Shown here in pieces: positions 6,987 through 14,079 of a stretch of 16,368 bases of DNA (the first letter of the stretch is position 1; each line of letters opens with the position of its first letter). This stretch comes from Rhodospirillaceae bacterium (GTDB lineage: Bacteria; Pseudomonadota; Alphaproteobacteria; DSM-16000; Inquilinaceae). The DNA lies in contig JAGQRL010000215.1 in NCBI GenBank assembly GCA_020425485.1, forward strand, positions 517-16,884. Reading direction: 5' to 3'. The translations under genes were made by a program, and so were the position numbers. The notes below the pieces were generated by a model that was given only the letters and a program-made list of their open reading frames with translations, made no database searches and was not told the DNA's origin.

Positions 6987-7421
6987 CTATCCTTCCAGGC
7001 GCTTGCGCGCGAAGGCCACGGCCAGGGCATGCAGGGCATCGCGATGGCGCTGGCTGGTCGCCGGCCGCCGCTCGGGCGTGAGGATGTGGGCCGCCCGGCT
7101 CGGCGCCTCGCCGACCCCGATGGAGCGCGAAAGCTGGCCGACCACGGCATCGAAACCGCGGTCGCTGAGGGCGGACGGACGGGCCGGCCGCGCCACGGCA
7201 GCCGGATTTGCCGCTTCGTCGGCATCGACAGCGGGCGCAGCACCCCCCATCTTTGAAAGGGTATGCTGGAGAATGCCGGGAAGGAACGGGGCGACAACCT
7301 CCCGGAGCAGCCGATTGTCGGTCGCGCAGGCACGTGTCAGGAGGCGCATTGCCTCAGAACTGTTGCCGTGGGCGTTGACGAGGGCACGGTTCACTTGTTC
7401 GGTGACGTAGCGAGAAGTCAT
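6987..7421 (-). CDS. conserved-looking protein of unknown function, 144 aa
   Basis: I do not recognise this protein. Residues 1-58 look like a compact helical domain (TSRYVTEQVNRALVNAHG, then SSEAMRLLTRACATDNRLLREVV). A linker of Ala/Pro/Asp about 60-85 follows, then a second short helical part (86-103) and a basic C-terminal helix (RHRDALHALAVAFARKRLEG). It has no signal peptide, membrane helix or cysteine cluster, so it is probably cytoplasmic. ATG 7421 is chosen because the helical domain begins there; the frame is open to 7556 but that would overlap the divergent DsbA-like gene. Codon use is like its neighbours, and it is more convincing than the overlapping frames. It converges on the DUF1045 gene with 2 bp between stops. 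Confidence 0.7.
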   Translation of the reverse strand: MTSRYVTEQVNRALVNAHGNSSEAMRLLTRACATDNRLLREVVAPFLPGILQHTLSKMGGAAPAVDADEAANPAAVARPARPSALSDRGFDAVVGQLSRSIGVGEAPSRAAHILTPERRPATSQRHRDALHALAVAFARKRLEG

Positions 7422-7530
7422 GATACCGCCATCCCCCGGGACTCCGAGCCGCAACCATAGGGACGGCAGAGTTAACGAATGGTTGCCCGGGCGGTGGGCC
7501 GCGTGGCCCAAGCGAACTGGCGAGGAACGC
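7422..7530. promoter_or_regulatory. divergent promoter region between unknown gene and DsbA-like gene
   Basis: The 109-bp spacer separates two divergent starts and so should hold both promoters. GAGG (7521-7524) is the ribosome binding site for the plus gene. I see no strong -35/-10 pair. Confidence 0.4.
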
Positions 7531-8181
7531 ATGGTGCAAGGGGCCGCGGCCACCATCGAGGTCTATCACGACCTGATCTGCCCGTGGTGCTTCATCGGCA
7601 AGCGGCGGTTCGAGGTCGCGCTCAGCCACCACCGCGGCGCGCCGGTGGTGGTGCGCTGGCAGCCCTTCCTGCTCAATCCCAACATGCCGTCCACCGGCAT
7701 GGACCAGCGCAACTACCTGGCCCTGAAGTTCGGCGGGCCGCGGCGCGCCCAGCAGGCCCATGAGATGATCGCGCGCACCGCCCGCATGGACGACCTTTCG
7801 CTGCGCCTGGACGCCATCGAGCGCACGCCGCCGACGCTCGATGCCCACCGCTTCATCGCCTTTGTCTCCTCCCAGGGGGTGGACACCGCCACCGCCATCG
7901 ATGCGGTGTTTTCCGCCTTCTTCCAGGGCGGCCGGAACATCGGCGATGTCGAGGTGTTGGAATCGCTGGGATGCAGCCTCGGGGTCGCCCCCGGCCGGGT
8001 GCGCAGCTTCCTCGGCGGCGACGACCTGGTGGACACGGTGCGGGCGAGCGACTGGTCGGCCCGCCAGATGGGCATCCAGGCGGTTCCGTGCTTCGTGTTC
8101 CAGGGCCGCTACGCGCTCTCGGGCGCCCAGGATCCCGATGCGTTCCAGCCGCTGCTCGACCTATTGACGGCAGCAGCCTGA
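7531..8181 (+). CDS. DsbA family oxidoreductase, FrnE-like
   Basis: 216-aa thioredoxin-fold protein without signal peptide, so probably cytoplasmic. The redox motif is CPWC at residues 17-20 (IEVYHDLICPWCFIGKRRFE), the form typical of the FrnE/2-hydroxychromene-2-carboxylate isomerase branch. A helical insertion occupies the middle, and the cis-proline loop is at GIQAVP (Pro186), followed by FVFQGRYALSGAQDP. FrnE of Deinococcus is a disulfide isomerase linked to oxidative stress; the role here is inferred. An extra Cys187 directly after the cis-proline is unusual to my eye. ATG 7531 has GAGGAACGC in front. The gene is read in the same direction as the CBS-domain gene, 128 bp away. Confidence 0.9.
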   Translation: MVQGAAATIEVYHDLICPWCFIGKRRFEVALSHHRGAPVVVRWQPFLLNPNMPSTGMDQRNYLALKFGGPRRAQQAHEMIARTARMDDLSLRLDAIERTPPTLDAHRFIAFVSSQGVDTATAIDAVFSAFFQGGRNIGDVEVLESLGCSLGVAPGRVRSFLGGDDLVDTVRASDWSARQMGIQAVPCFVFQGRYALSGAQDPDAFQPLLDLLTAAA

Positions 8182-8309
8182 AGACGGCCCACAACCATTG
8201 AATTCAGGCGCGGAATGGCGCCAAAGTTACAGACAAATGACCGTCTGGAGGCGTGCGGCGTCGGTTCGCGGCCAGGCACAGGACGGCGACAGCTGGGAGA
8301 ACCGTGGCC

Positions 8310-8705
8310 ATGACCCACCGAACCATCCGCGACATCCTGCAAACGCGGACCCTCGTGAAGGTTCGCCCCGAAACCCGCGTGGGAGAGGTCGCCCGACGGA
8401 TGCGCGACAGCTACGTGGGTGCCGCACTGGTGATGGAAGGCGAGCACCTGATCGGCATCTTCACCGAACGCGACGTGCTCGACCGCGTGGTGGCCGAAGG
8501 CCGCGACCCGGATGTCACGGAGATCCAGGAGGTGATGACCGCCGGCCCGATCCGCGTGGGCCTCGACATGACCACGGTGGACGCCGCGCGCACCATGAAG
8601 GAACGGCGCCTGCGCCATCTTCCGGTGGAAGAAAACGGCAATATCGTCGGCGTCGTCTCTGTCCGCGACTTCCTCAACGACGAGGTGTCAGTCTACCTGA
8701 TGTAG
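8310..8705 (+). CDS. CBS-domain pair protein
   Basis: 131 aa consisting almost wholly of two CBS motifs, about residues 11-62 and 75-126. Each ends with the typical strand-turn signature: GIFTERDVLDR at 49-59 and GVVSVRDFLNDEV at 114-126. The second begins with VMTAGPIRVGLDMTTVDAARTM. CBS pairs (Bateman modules) bind adenosyl ligands such as AMP, ATP or SAM and regulate other proteins; a stand-alone module has no assignable target from sequence. The start could be ATG 8310 or GTG 8304; GGGAGA at 8295-8300 serves either. Upstream spacer 8182-8309 contains AGACGG and CCGTCT about 50 bp apart, which may be chance. Confidence 0.9.
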   Translation: MTHRTIRDILQTRTLVKVRPETRVGEVARRMRDSYVGAALVMEGEHLIGIFTERDVLDRVVAEGRDPDVTEIQEVMTAGPIRVGLDMTTVDAARTMKERRLRHLPVEENGNIVGVVSVRDFLNDEVSVYLM

Positions 8706-8927
8706 TTGTCGGGAATGCCGGGGTGCCGATGCCGCAAGGCCGCCCCAGCCGCCGGTGTGCCGTGACCAGCTTCTTCGGCAATCGGCCTCGCCAAGTTGCG
8801 GGAATGTCGGCGAAGACCCAGATTCGCCGCATTTTCCGCAAAATGCCAAGCGACGGCGACAAAAATACCACTTATCATTAAATCATGTTGCACGCTTATC
8901 TGCCGCTCGATACAAGACGGCGATGGC
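8706..8927. other. non-coding spacer with hairpin and a short direct repeat
   Basis: Left part of a 304-bp spacer between the CBS-domain gene and the pilin gene. It holds a perfect 7-bp hairpin with tetraloop CCGC (arms 8829-8835 and 8840-8846) not followed by a T-run. It also holds a near-repeat: GTTGTCGGGAATGCCGG at 8705-8721 and GTTGCGGGAATGTCGG at 8795-8810. The end (8855-8890) is clearly AT-richer than the surroundings. No protein gene is supported. Confidence 0.5.
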
Positions 8928-8965
8928 TTAACCGTTCCTTAGTGTTTCCAGTGTCAAGCTATCAA
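8928..8965 (+). promoter_or_regulatory. CtrA-like box and putative promoter of the pilin gene
   Basis: TTAA-N7-TTAG at 8928-8942 differs by one base from the CtrA full-site TTAA-N7-TTAA known from Caulobacter. A -10-like TATCAA is at 8960-8965, exactly 17 bp after the box. This matches CtrA-activated promoters, where the box overlaps the -35 region. It would start transcription about 40 nt before the pilin ATG. A CtrA half-site TTAA is also at 8878-8881. Assignment is by pattern only. Confidence 0.5.
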
Positions 8966-9009
8966 TGTCGAGTTCGCCAGATGTCCAACACCCAACGGAG
9001 TAACATCCC

Positions 9010-9186
9010 ATGCTGACCAAGATCCGCCGCTTCTTCGAATCCGACGATGGCGCCACCGCCATCGAGTATGGCCTGATCGCCGCCCTCATTTCGGTTGCCA
9101 TCATCGCCGCCGTCTCGCTGATCGGCGAGCAGCTGAACACCACCTTCTCGACGATCGCCGGCAACCTGACCGACGCCAACAGCTGA
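9010..9186 (+). CDS. Flp/Fap type IVb pilin
   Basis: 58-aa prepilin; length is typical for Flp pilins. Residues 1-14 are a short leader (LTKIRRFFESDDG). Next come ATAIEYGLIAALISVAIIAA, the conserved hydrophobic helix with Glu19 at position 5 and Tyr20 at position 6 after the expected prepilin-peptidase cut between Gly14 and Ala15. The C-terminal end is short and polar (FSTIAGNLTDANS). GGAG at 8997-9000 is the ribosome binding site, 9 nt before the ATG. Flp pilins are assembled by the Tad/Cpa machinery for adhesion and are processed by a CpaA/TadV-type peptidase; none of those genes are here. The gene stands alone with its own promoter region and terminators. Confidence 0.96.
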   Translation: MLTKIRRFFESDDGATAIEYGLIAALISVAIIAAVSLIGEQLNTTFSTIAGNLTDANS

Positions 9187-9218
9187 TCCGGTTCGCTCGA
9201 TCGTAGTCTGGACTGCCG

Positions 9219-9251
9219 GGAGAGGGGCATCTGCGCCCCTCTCCGCGTTTT
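9219..9251 (+). terminator. Rho-independent terminator after the pilin gene
   Basis: A perfect 10-bp GC-rich stem (GGAGAGGGGC at 9219-9228 with GCCCCTCTCC at 9235-9244) has a 6-nt loop. It is followed after three bases by TTTT (9248-9251). It begins 32 bp after the pilin stop. Confidence 0.85.
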
Positions 9252-9288
9252 CGGGACCTGCCGGCATGGGTCGCCGGTGAAAAGGTGC

Positions 9289-9323
9289 AAAGGTCGCCCG
9301 ATTCACATCGGACGGCCTTTCTT
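9289..9323. terminator. second long hairpin downstream of the pilin gene
   Basis: Arms 9289-9302 and 9307-9320 pair over 14 positions with one G-T pair and one mismatch (9297/9312), with loop TCAC. The stem ends in AAA/TTT, and TTTCTT follows on the plus strand. An A-rich stretch lies before it, so it could stop transcription in both directions. It may be a back-up terminator or a structured RNA element. Confidence 0.6.
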
Positions 9324-9512
9324 GTGACCTATCTGCACTGCGCGACGCCGCGCCCTCGATAGCCGAAGCGGCCGGTCGACACCTGACCGACAAAGACTCC
9401 GCCCTGGGCAGACGCCTATACTTGCTGGTCGGCGGAGCGTCTGGAAGAATTCCGCCCATTCGCCTGCGCCACGCCGGAGCGTAGCGCGGCCCCATCTAGA
9501 TCGGCGCAGCCC
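9324..9512. other. spacer upstream of the flippase gene
   Basis: No gene is supported here. A TATACT hexamer (9417-9422, five of six matches to a -10 box) lies inside an imperfect inverted repeat (9394-9403 with 9431-9442), but no matching -35 is seen. It probably carries the promoter of the flippase gene. Confidence 0.35.
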
Positions 9513-10883
9513 TTGGCTTCCGCGACGAAGACAGCCTTCGACTGGGTGCGTACCTGGATCGCCAACCCTAGCCTACGCCGGGTGGCTGGTACAGCCTTCT
9601 GGCTGCAGGCGGACAAGGTGGCCCAGATGGCCGTCGGCTTCGTTGTCGGCATCTGGCTTGCCCGCTATCTGGGCCCCGACCAGTTCGGCTTGTGGAGCTA
9701 CGCGCTGGCGATTGCCGCCATCGCCGGCACCATGGGGCGGTTCGGCCTGGATGGCCTGCTCACCCGCACTTTCAGCCTTGGGGCGGCACCACGGGGCGCC
9801 ACCCTAGGGGCGGCAGTGCTGCTGCGCGTCTTCGGCACCTTCGGACTATGCCTGATGGCTGCCGCCCTGTTCGGCTATCTGGACGGTGACCGCACAATCC
9901 TCATCCTGCTGGTCTTCCTGCTGCCTGCTGCCGTGGTGCGCGCCCCGGAGAGCATCGAGTTCCTGCACATCGTGGACGGCCGCGGCCGGCGCATCCTGCT
10001 GGCCCGCAGCGGACCGTTGCTGCTGGGCGCGGCGATCAAGATCGCGCTGATCCTGGCGGAGGCGCCACTGGCCTATTTCGCCGCCGCTTCACTGGTGGAA
10101 GCCGCGGCACTGGCTGCGTGCTTCGCCGTATCGCTGCGCGGTGCGGGCGCCGGACCTTTGACGCTCGACTGGTCGGTCGTTCGCCGCCTGCTTGTCGATG
10201 CGCTGCCACTGGCGCTCAGCGCAGCAGCGGTGATGATCTACATGCGCATCGACACGGTGATGTTGGGCGCCATGGCGCCGGCGGACGAGGTGGGCATCTA
10301 CGCCGTGGCCGTGCGCCTGGCCGAGGCGTCCTATTTCGTGCCGCTGGCGATCGTCCAGGCGACGACGCCGTCGCTGGTGCGTGCCAAGCAGCAGGGCCCC
10401 GACCACTATCATTTGCGGCTGCGCCAGTTGCTGCAGGCATTGGTGCTGTATTCCTACGCCGTCGGCGCCGTCGTCTTTGTGATCGCCGACCCGCTGGTGA
10501 CGCTTCTGTTCGGCGAAGCCTACGCCGAGGCAGGTTTCGTGCTGGCGCTCTATATCTGGTCGACGGTGTTCGTGGTGCTGGGAAGCGCGTCGAGCGCCTA
10601 CCTCATCAACGAAGGGCAGACATGGGTGCTGCCGACGCGAACCGCCGTTGGTGCACTGATCAATGTTGCCCTCAACCTGGTCCTCATTCCGCGGTACGGA
10701 GCCGTCGGGGCGACCATCGCCACGCTGGCCGCCTACGCGTTCGCAGCGGTTCTCCTGCACGCCGTGTTCAACGCCACCACCCGTGGTCTATTGGCCGACC
10801 AAGGGCGCGCACTCCTATTGCTGGACGTCCGACAGATCCTCCCAGGGCGACCTGCACCGACAAACCCGCCAGTAGTGGGCTAG
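9513..10883 (+). CDS. oligosaccharide flippase family protein (Wzx/MATE-like)
   Basis: 456 aa with hydrophobic segments throughout, consistent with 12-14 membrane helices of the polysaccharide-exporter/MATE superfamily. The N-terminal block FWLQADKVAQMAVGFVVGIWLARYLGPDQFGLWSYALA is the classic Wzx entry, with helix 1-2 joined by ARYLGPDQFG. The middle MIYMRIDTVMLGAMAPADEVGIYAVAVRLAE is the conserved seventh-helix region. LFGEAYAEAG and LNLVLIPRYGAVGATIATLAAY near the end are also typical. Such proteins move lipid-linked oligosaccharides from the inner to the outer leaflet of the cytoplasmic membrane. The start is uncertain: TTG 9513 or GTG 9546, and neither has a good ribosome binding site. 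It heads the glycan locus; the FkbM gene starts 11 bp after it. Confidence 0.9.
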   Translation: MASATKTAFDWVRTWIANPSLRRVAGTAFWLQADKVAQMAVGFVVGIWLARYLGPDQFGLWSYALAIAAIAGTMGRFGLDGLLTRTFSLGAAPRGATLGAAVLLRVFGTFGLCLMAAALFGYLDGDRTILILLVFLLPAAVVRAPESIEFLHIVDGRGRRILLARSGPLLLGAAIKIALILAEAPLAYFAAASLVEAAALAACFAVSLRGAGAGPLTLDWSVVRRLLVDALPLALSAAAVMIYMRIDTVMLGAMAPADEVGIYAVAVRLAEASYFVPLAIVQATTPSLVRAKQQGPDHYHLRLRQLLQALVLYSYAVGAVVFVIADPLVTLLFGEAYAEAGFVLALYIWSTVFVVLGSASSAYLINEGQTWVLPTRTAVGALINVALNLVLIPRYGAVGATIATLAAYAFAAVLLHAVFNATTRGLLADQGRALLLLDVRQILPGRPAPTNPPVVG

Positions 10884-10893
10884 TGAGGTCTCG

Positions 10894-11607
10894 ATGGCGA
10901 AAAGGCTTCACAACTTGGCACTTCGAAGGCGGCTGAGGCGTTGGCTGTCGCCCTATGCGTCGCTGAATGAATTGGACCGCCTCATCGAGCGCGACCATCC
11001 GGAAGTGCTGCGCCGTGGGATGTACTACGTCGAGGCCGGAGCCAACGACGGCCTCTCCCAATCGAACACCTACTTCCTAGAACGCAAATACGCCGGCCGT
11101 GGCGTGCTGGTGGAACCGGCTCCCCATAGATTTGCAGACTTGGTCCGAAACAGATCGAAGAAGAACTATTTCGCCCGGTGCGCGCTGGTTCCATTCGGCT
11201 ATCCCGACAAGGAGGTGCCGATGCTCTACGCTGACCTCATGTCGGTAGCCTTCATCAACTCCGAGTCGGACCTGAACAAGGACAGGGCGGCTATCATCAG
11301 CTCAGCCGCCCCACATCTGCGCGGTAGCGAGACTCCTTTCGACTTCAGCGCCCCGGCGCGCACACTGAACGACATCTTGGGCGAAGCCGAAGCCCCGTCG
11401 GTGGTGGATCTACTATCGCTCGACGTTGAGGGGAACGAACTCAACGTGCTGTGTGGCGTGGACTTCAGCCGCTACCGGTTCCGCCACATGCTGGTGGAGG
11501 CGCGGGACGAGGCCAGAATGACGGCATTTCTTGGCGAGCGCGGTTATCATATGGTGGCCCAACTCTCGCATCATGACTACCTCTACAGAAACGACTCGGC
11601 AGACTAG
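10894..11607 (+). CDS. FkbM family methyltransferase
   Basis: 237 aa SAM-dependent methyltransferase. Motif I is YVEAGANDG at residues 45-53, the acidic motif II is VLVEPAPHRF at 71-80, and the FkbM hallmark LLSLDVEGNELNVL is at 173-186. FkbM-type enzymes usually O-methylate sugars or polyketides; in this locus a sugar substrate is likely. It is 11 bp downstream of the flippase gene with GAGG five bases before ATG 10894, so they form one transcription unit. Codon use includes more AGA, CTA and GGA than the housekeeping genes to the left, hinting at a less adapted gene. It converges on a glycosyltransferase gene 37 bp away. Confidence 0.92.
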   Translation: MAKRLHNLALRRRLRRWLSPYASLNELDRLIERDHPEVLRRGMYYVEAGANDGLSQSNTYFLERKYAGRGVLVEPAPHRFADLVRNRSKKNYFARCALVPFGYPDKEVPMLYADLMSVAFINSESDLNKDRAAIISSAAPHLRGSETPFDFSAPARTLNDILGEAEAPSVVDLLSLDVEGNELNVLCGVDFSRYRFRHMLVEARDEARMTAFLGERGYHMVAQLSHHDYLYRNDSAD

Positions 11608-11644
11608 TCTCCTGTATTTGGTGCCCGTGCAGGCCCCTCGCGCA

Positions 11645-12586
11645 TCAAGTCGACGACCGCGCTGCACGATTGCCTTGCCCCAAGGTTCTGATCTTGCGTT
11701 TCAGCCGCTTCAATAGACTGCGCCGATACACCGCCTGGAATGCCTGCAAGATCTCCGGGTCCACAAAGATCTCGTCGGGGAAGGTCGGACTAACCGGCGC
11801 CGTACCTAGATTGTTGGCGTAGATATCCGAAGGTCGGCAATGCACGCCCGATCCATCGTTACCGATGTTGTCCACGTACGACCGCGTCGGGCAGAGGCAC
11901 AGCGCATTGTGCCGAAAGTGCGCATAGGACCAGCGCACGGCCCAGGAATCGACCCGTCCCGCAAGCTGGTCATCCAGCATTCCGGGAAGATCGGCTCCGG
12001 CGTTGGCAAAGGCCCGGCGGCGCGCGGGCACCCGCAGCAGGGATCGCAAATCTTCGGACTCCCAGACCGCTTTTGCCCACCGATCCTTCCAAGTGGCCCA
12101 GCCCCAGGAGCTGTTCCGCGGCAGGAAGAAGCAGTCGTACGGGTAGTCGGCCGGCATCGGCATCAAGCTGGGGGGATGGTTGTAGGCCGCGACAGTGAAC
12201 ACCGCCGGCTCGGCCTCGTACCGGTCGAGGGCCGCGTTCATGTAGTTGAGCATATGGGGTGACGACACAAGGTCGTCCTCCATGACGATGACCCGCGTGT
12301 GCGCCTCCAGCACCCTGCTGACACCGGCAATCACCGAGTTCGCCAGCCCCTGGTTGGTAGGGGCTTCGTGCACCTGGACTGAACGGAACCCATCGACGGC
12401 GTGGACCAAGCGGCGGACGGCCGCCACTGGCGCCTCGTCCTCCGCCGACCTCGGCCCGTCGGAGAAGACATGGAGGGAGGTTTCCGACGCACCGACATTG
12501 TGTCGCAGGTTTTCCAAGGTCAGCCGTGCATGGTCAGGGCGATTGTAGACGAACAGAGCGATCGGCGATTTTCCGGCGTCGTCCAC
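11645..12586 (-). CDS. GT-A fold glycosyltransferase
   Basis: 313 aa. The N-terminal IALFVYNRPDHARLTLENLR (residues 9-28) is typical of sugar transferases that begin with a Rossmann-like GT-A fold. APTNQGLANSVIAGV at 75-89 and VIVMEDDLVSSP at 99-110 follow; Glu103-Asp104-Asp105 is the metal-binding DxD-like site. SWGWATWKDRW at 160-170 is the acceptor-side signature of this subgroup, related to GNT-I-like and family-2-type enzymes. Donor and acceptor cannot be told. The C-terminal tail is strongly basic (KRLKRKIR). Start is GTG 12586 with GGAGGG about 6 nt upstream; there is no ATG nearby in frame. It follows the GT4 gene on the same strand with a 120-bp gap that contains a dyad. Confidence 0.86.
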   Translation of the reverse strand: MDDAGKSPIALFVYNRPDHARLTLENLRHNVGASETSLHVFSDGPRSAEDEAPVAAVRRLVHAVDGFRSVQVHEAPTNQGLANSVIAGVSRVLEAHTRVIVMEDDLVSSPHMLNYMNAALDRYEAEPAVFTVAAYNHPPSLMPMPADYPYDCFFLPRNSSWGWATWKDRWAKAVWESEDLRSLLRVPARRRAFANAGADLPGMLDDQLAGRVDSWAVRWSYAHFRHNALCLCPTRSYVDNIGNDGSGVHCRPSDIYANNLGTAPVSPTFPDEIFVDPEILQAFQAVYRRSLLKRLKRKIRTLGQGNRAARSST

Positions 12587-12706
12587 TTCTGCCCTCCGCC
12601 GCAGATGCTGCCCCGTGCTTAGACCAGAGGTCTAAAGAAGATCACCAAGGCTGTGAAAGCCGTTCATTCAATCGGCAATGTGTGGAACCAATCTAGGATC
12701 GGGCGG
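12587..12706 (-). promoter_or_regulatory. spacer with perfect dyad upstream of the GT-A gene
   Basis: TTAGACC-AGA-GGTCTAA at 12619-12635 is a perfect 7-bp inverted repeat with a 3-nt spacer, 33 bp upstream of the GTG start. No T-run follows in either direction, so an operator or RNA leader hairpin is likelier than a terminator. A binding protein cannot be named. The rest of the 120-bp spacer shows no clear promoter. Confidence 0.4.
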
Positions 12707-13930
12707 CTAGGCATACACATCAAGGAAACGCCAAACGATGTCCGCCTCATCGAATCTGGCTTCCGCCGAGCGCCGGGCGGCCAAACGCATCTGGGCGGCA
12801 TCGCCCTTGAGCACGGCCAGGATACCCGCTGCCAGGTCCGCCGCCTCGAACGGGCGCGCTAGGTACCCATTCGTGCCGTGGTCCAGCATGTCCGGGATCC
12901 CGCCGACATTGAAGCCCACCACCGGCGTGCCGCAGGCCAAGGACTCCGCCGCCGTGGCGCCCAAGACCTCCTGGCGCGAGGGTACCACGGTGACGTCGGC
13001 TGCGGCATAGAGCGCTGCCAGGGCCACATCGTCGGTGATACGGCCGACATAGCGCACCGCCAGGCCGAGATCCGGCGGATCGGCCGGTTCCTGCGCGCCG
13101 AACACCACCGCCATAGCGTCGTTCCCCTCCGGTGCCGCGGCCACCCGGGGGAGTGCTTCGCACAGCATATCGAAACCCTTGCGCGGATCGTCAGTGGCCG
13201 CGACGGCGCCGAACAGGATCACCTTCTTGTCCTGCGGCAACCCAAGCAGGTCGCGACACCAGCCACGGTCCCGCGGCTTGAACACGTCCAGGTCCAGCGG
13301 GTTAATGATCACCTCCACGCGCTTGTCGCGGAACACCAGGCTATTGCGGGCGCAGTCCCCCAGCCAGTGGCTGGGGGTCACGATGGTCATCGGCACATCG
13401 CGCCAGGCGCGCAGCTTGCGCATCAGCGTCTTGTGGGTGATGTCGCCCGGCCGGGCGGAGCCAAGCAGCGGGCAGGCACCGCAGCCTTCGGCATAGCGGC
13501 CGCAGCCGCCATCGTAGTGGCAGCCCCCGGTGAAAGCCGCCATGTCGTGCAGGGTCCAGACAACCGGCACCCCGAGCTTGGCGATCTGGCGCGGAGACAG
13601 GGCAAAGGCCGTCCAATGGAGGTGCACCACATCGGGCTTGGCGCGGCGGATCGCCCGCACCATCCCGGGAAACGGCATCCAACCGGTGGTCCAGGGATGA
13701 GGCAAGCCGCGATGCTGGAGGCGCGCCGGAAGGCTATCGGCACGACGGAATGCTTCCCCGGTCGGTTTCGCCCATCGCCCGAGCGCCGGCACCACATTCG
13801 GGTCGTCCGTCGTCTTCTCCAAGACGAGCATGTGGGCATCGACACCGCTTCGTCGGAGCGCTCGCAAGAGCCGGTGAGCGGCACGTCCAGCGCCATAGCG
13901 ATCGGTGTAGCCGACAAGCGATACCTTCAT
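12707..13930 (-). CDS. glycosyltransferase family 4 (GT-B fold)
   Basis: 407 aa. The N-terminal domain opens with KVSLVGYTDRYGAGRAAHRL, with HLHW at 103-106 and VVWTLHDMAAFTGGCHYDGG around 123-142. Cys137, Cys143, Cys150 and Cys153 form a C-x5-C-x6-C-x2-C cluster, a feature of a GT4 subgroup near WcaC-type enzymes. The C-terminal Rossmann domain holds the donor site: SRQEVLGATAAESLACGTPVVGF, with the EX7E pair Glu321 and Glu329, then NVGGIPDMLDHGTNGYL. GT4 enzymes are retaining and use nucleotide sugars; which sugar is unknown. ATG 13930 is the natural start. It is divergent from the GT2 gene. Confidence 0.93.
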   Translation of the reverse strand: MKVSLVGYTDRYGAGRAAHRLLRALRRSGVDAHMLVLEKTTDDPNVVPALGRWAKPTGEAFRRADSLPARLQHRGLPHPWTTGWMPFPGMVRAIRRAKPDVVHLHWTAFALSPRQIAKLGVPVVWTLHDMAAFTGGCHYDGGCGRYAEGCGACPLLGSARPGDITHKTLMRKLRAWRDVPMTIVTPSHWLGDCARNSLVFRDKRVEVIINPLDLDVFKPRDRGWCRDLLGLPQDKKVILFGAVAATDDPRKGFDMLCEALPRVAAAPEGNDAMAVVFGAQEPADPPDLGLAVRYVGRITDDVALAALYAAADVTVVPSRQEVLGATAAESLACGTPVVGFNVGGIPDMLDHGTNGYLARPFEAADLAAGILAVLKGDAAQMRLAARRSAEARFDEADIVWRFLDVYA

Positions 13931-14079
13931 TGCGCCATCCGCTGGCTCCCCGCCGCTGGCCCCGGCGAAGCCGCCCGCCTAGCCTGCCGAACGCCGAACA
14001 GTGGCATCTGCAGCGAAAATCGGGAAGATGCGCCAGCCATCTTGGCCAGATGGTCCCAGTCCTTACTTGAACTGCCGCG
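13931..14079. promoter_or_regulatory. divergent region between GT4 and GT2 genes
   Basis: This 149-bp spacer should contain promoters for both directions. A perfect 6-bp dyad CCATCT-TGGCC-AGATGG is at 14037-14053, 26 bp before the GT2 ATG. No strong -35/-10 pair is visible. Confidence 0.4.

Noticed and set aside
8829..8846. Hairpin as terminator of the CBS-domain gene
   Set aside because: No T-run follows on the plus strand and it lies more than 120 bp after the stop.
8674..8893. Two short minus-strand frames in the CBS-pilin spacer
   Set aside because: Neither has a good start signal, the sequences show no recognisable family and are basic and disordered, and the stretch carries palindromes and an AT-rich patch instead.
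8887..8918. TTGCAC-N17-TACAAG as pilin promoter
   Set aside because: The -35 matches only three of six consensus bases; the CtrA-like box with TATCAA at 17 bp, closer to the gene, is the better candidate.
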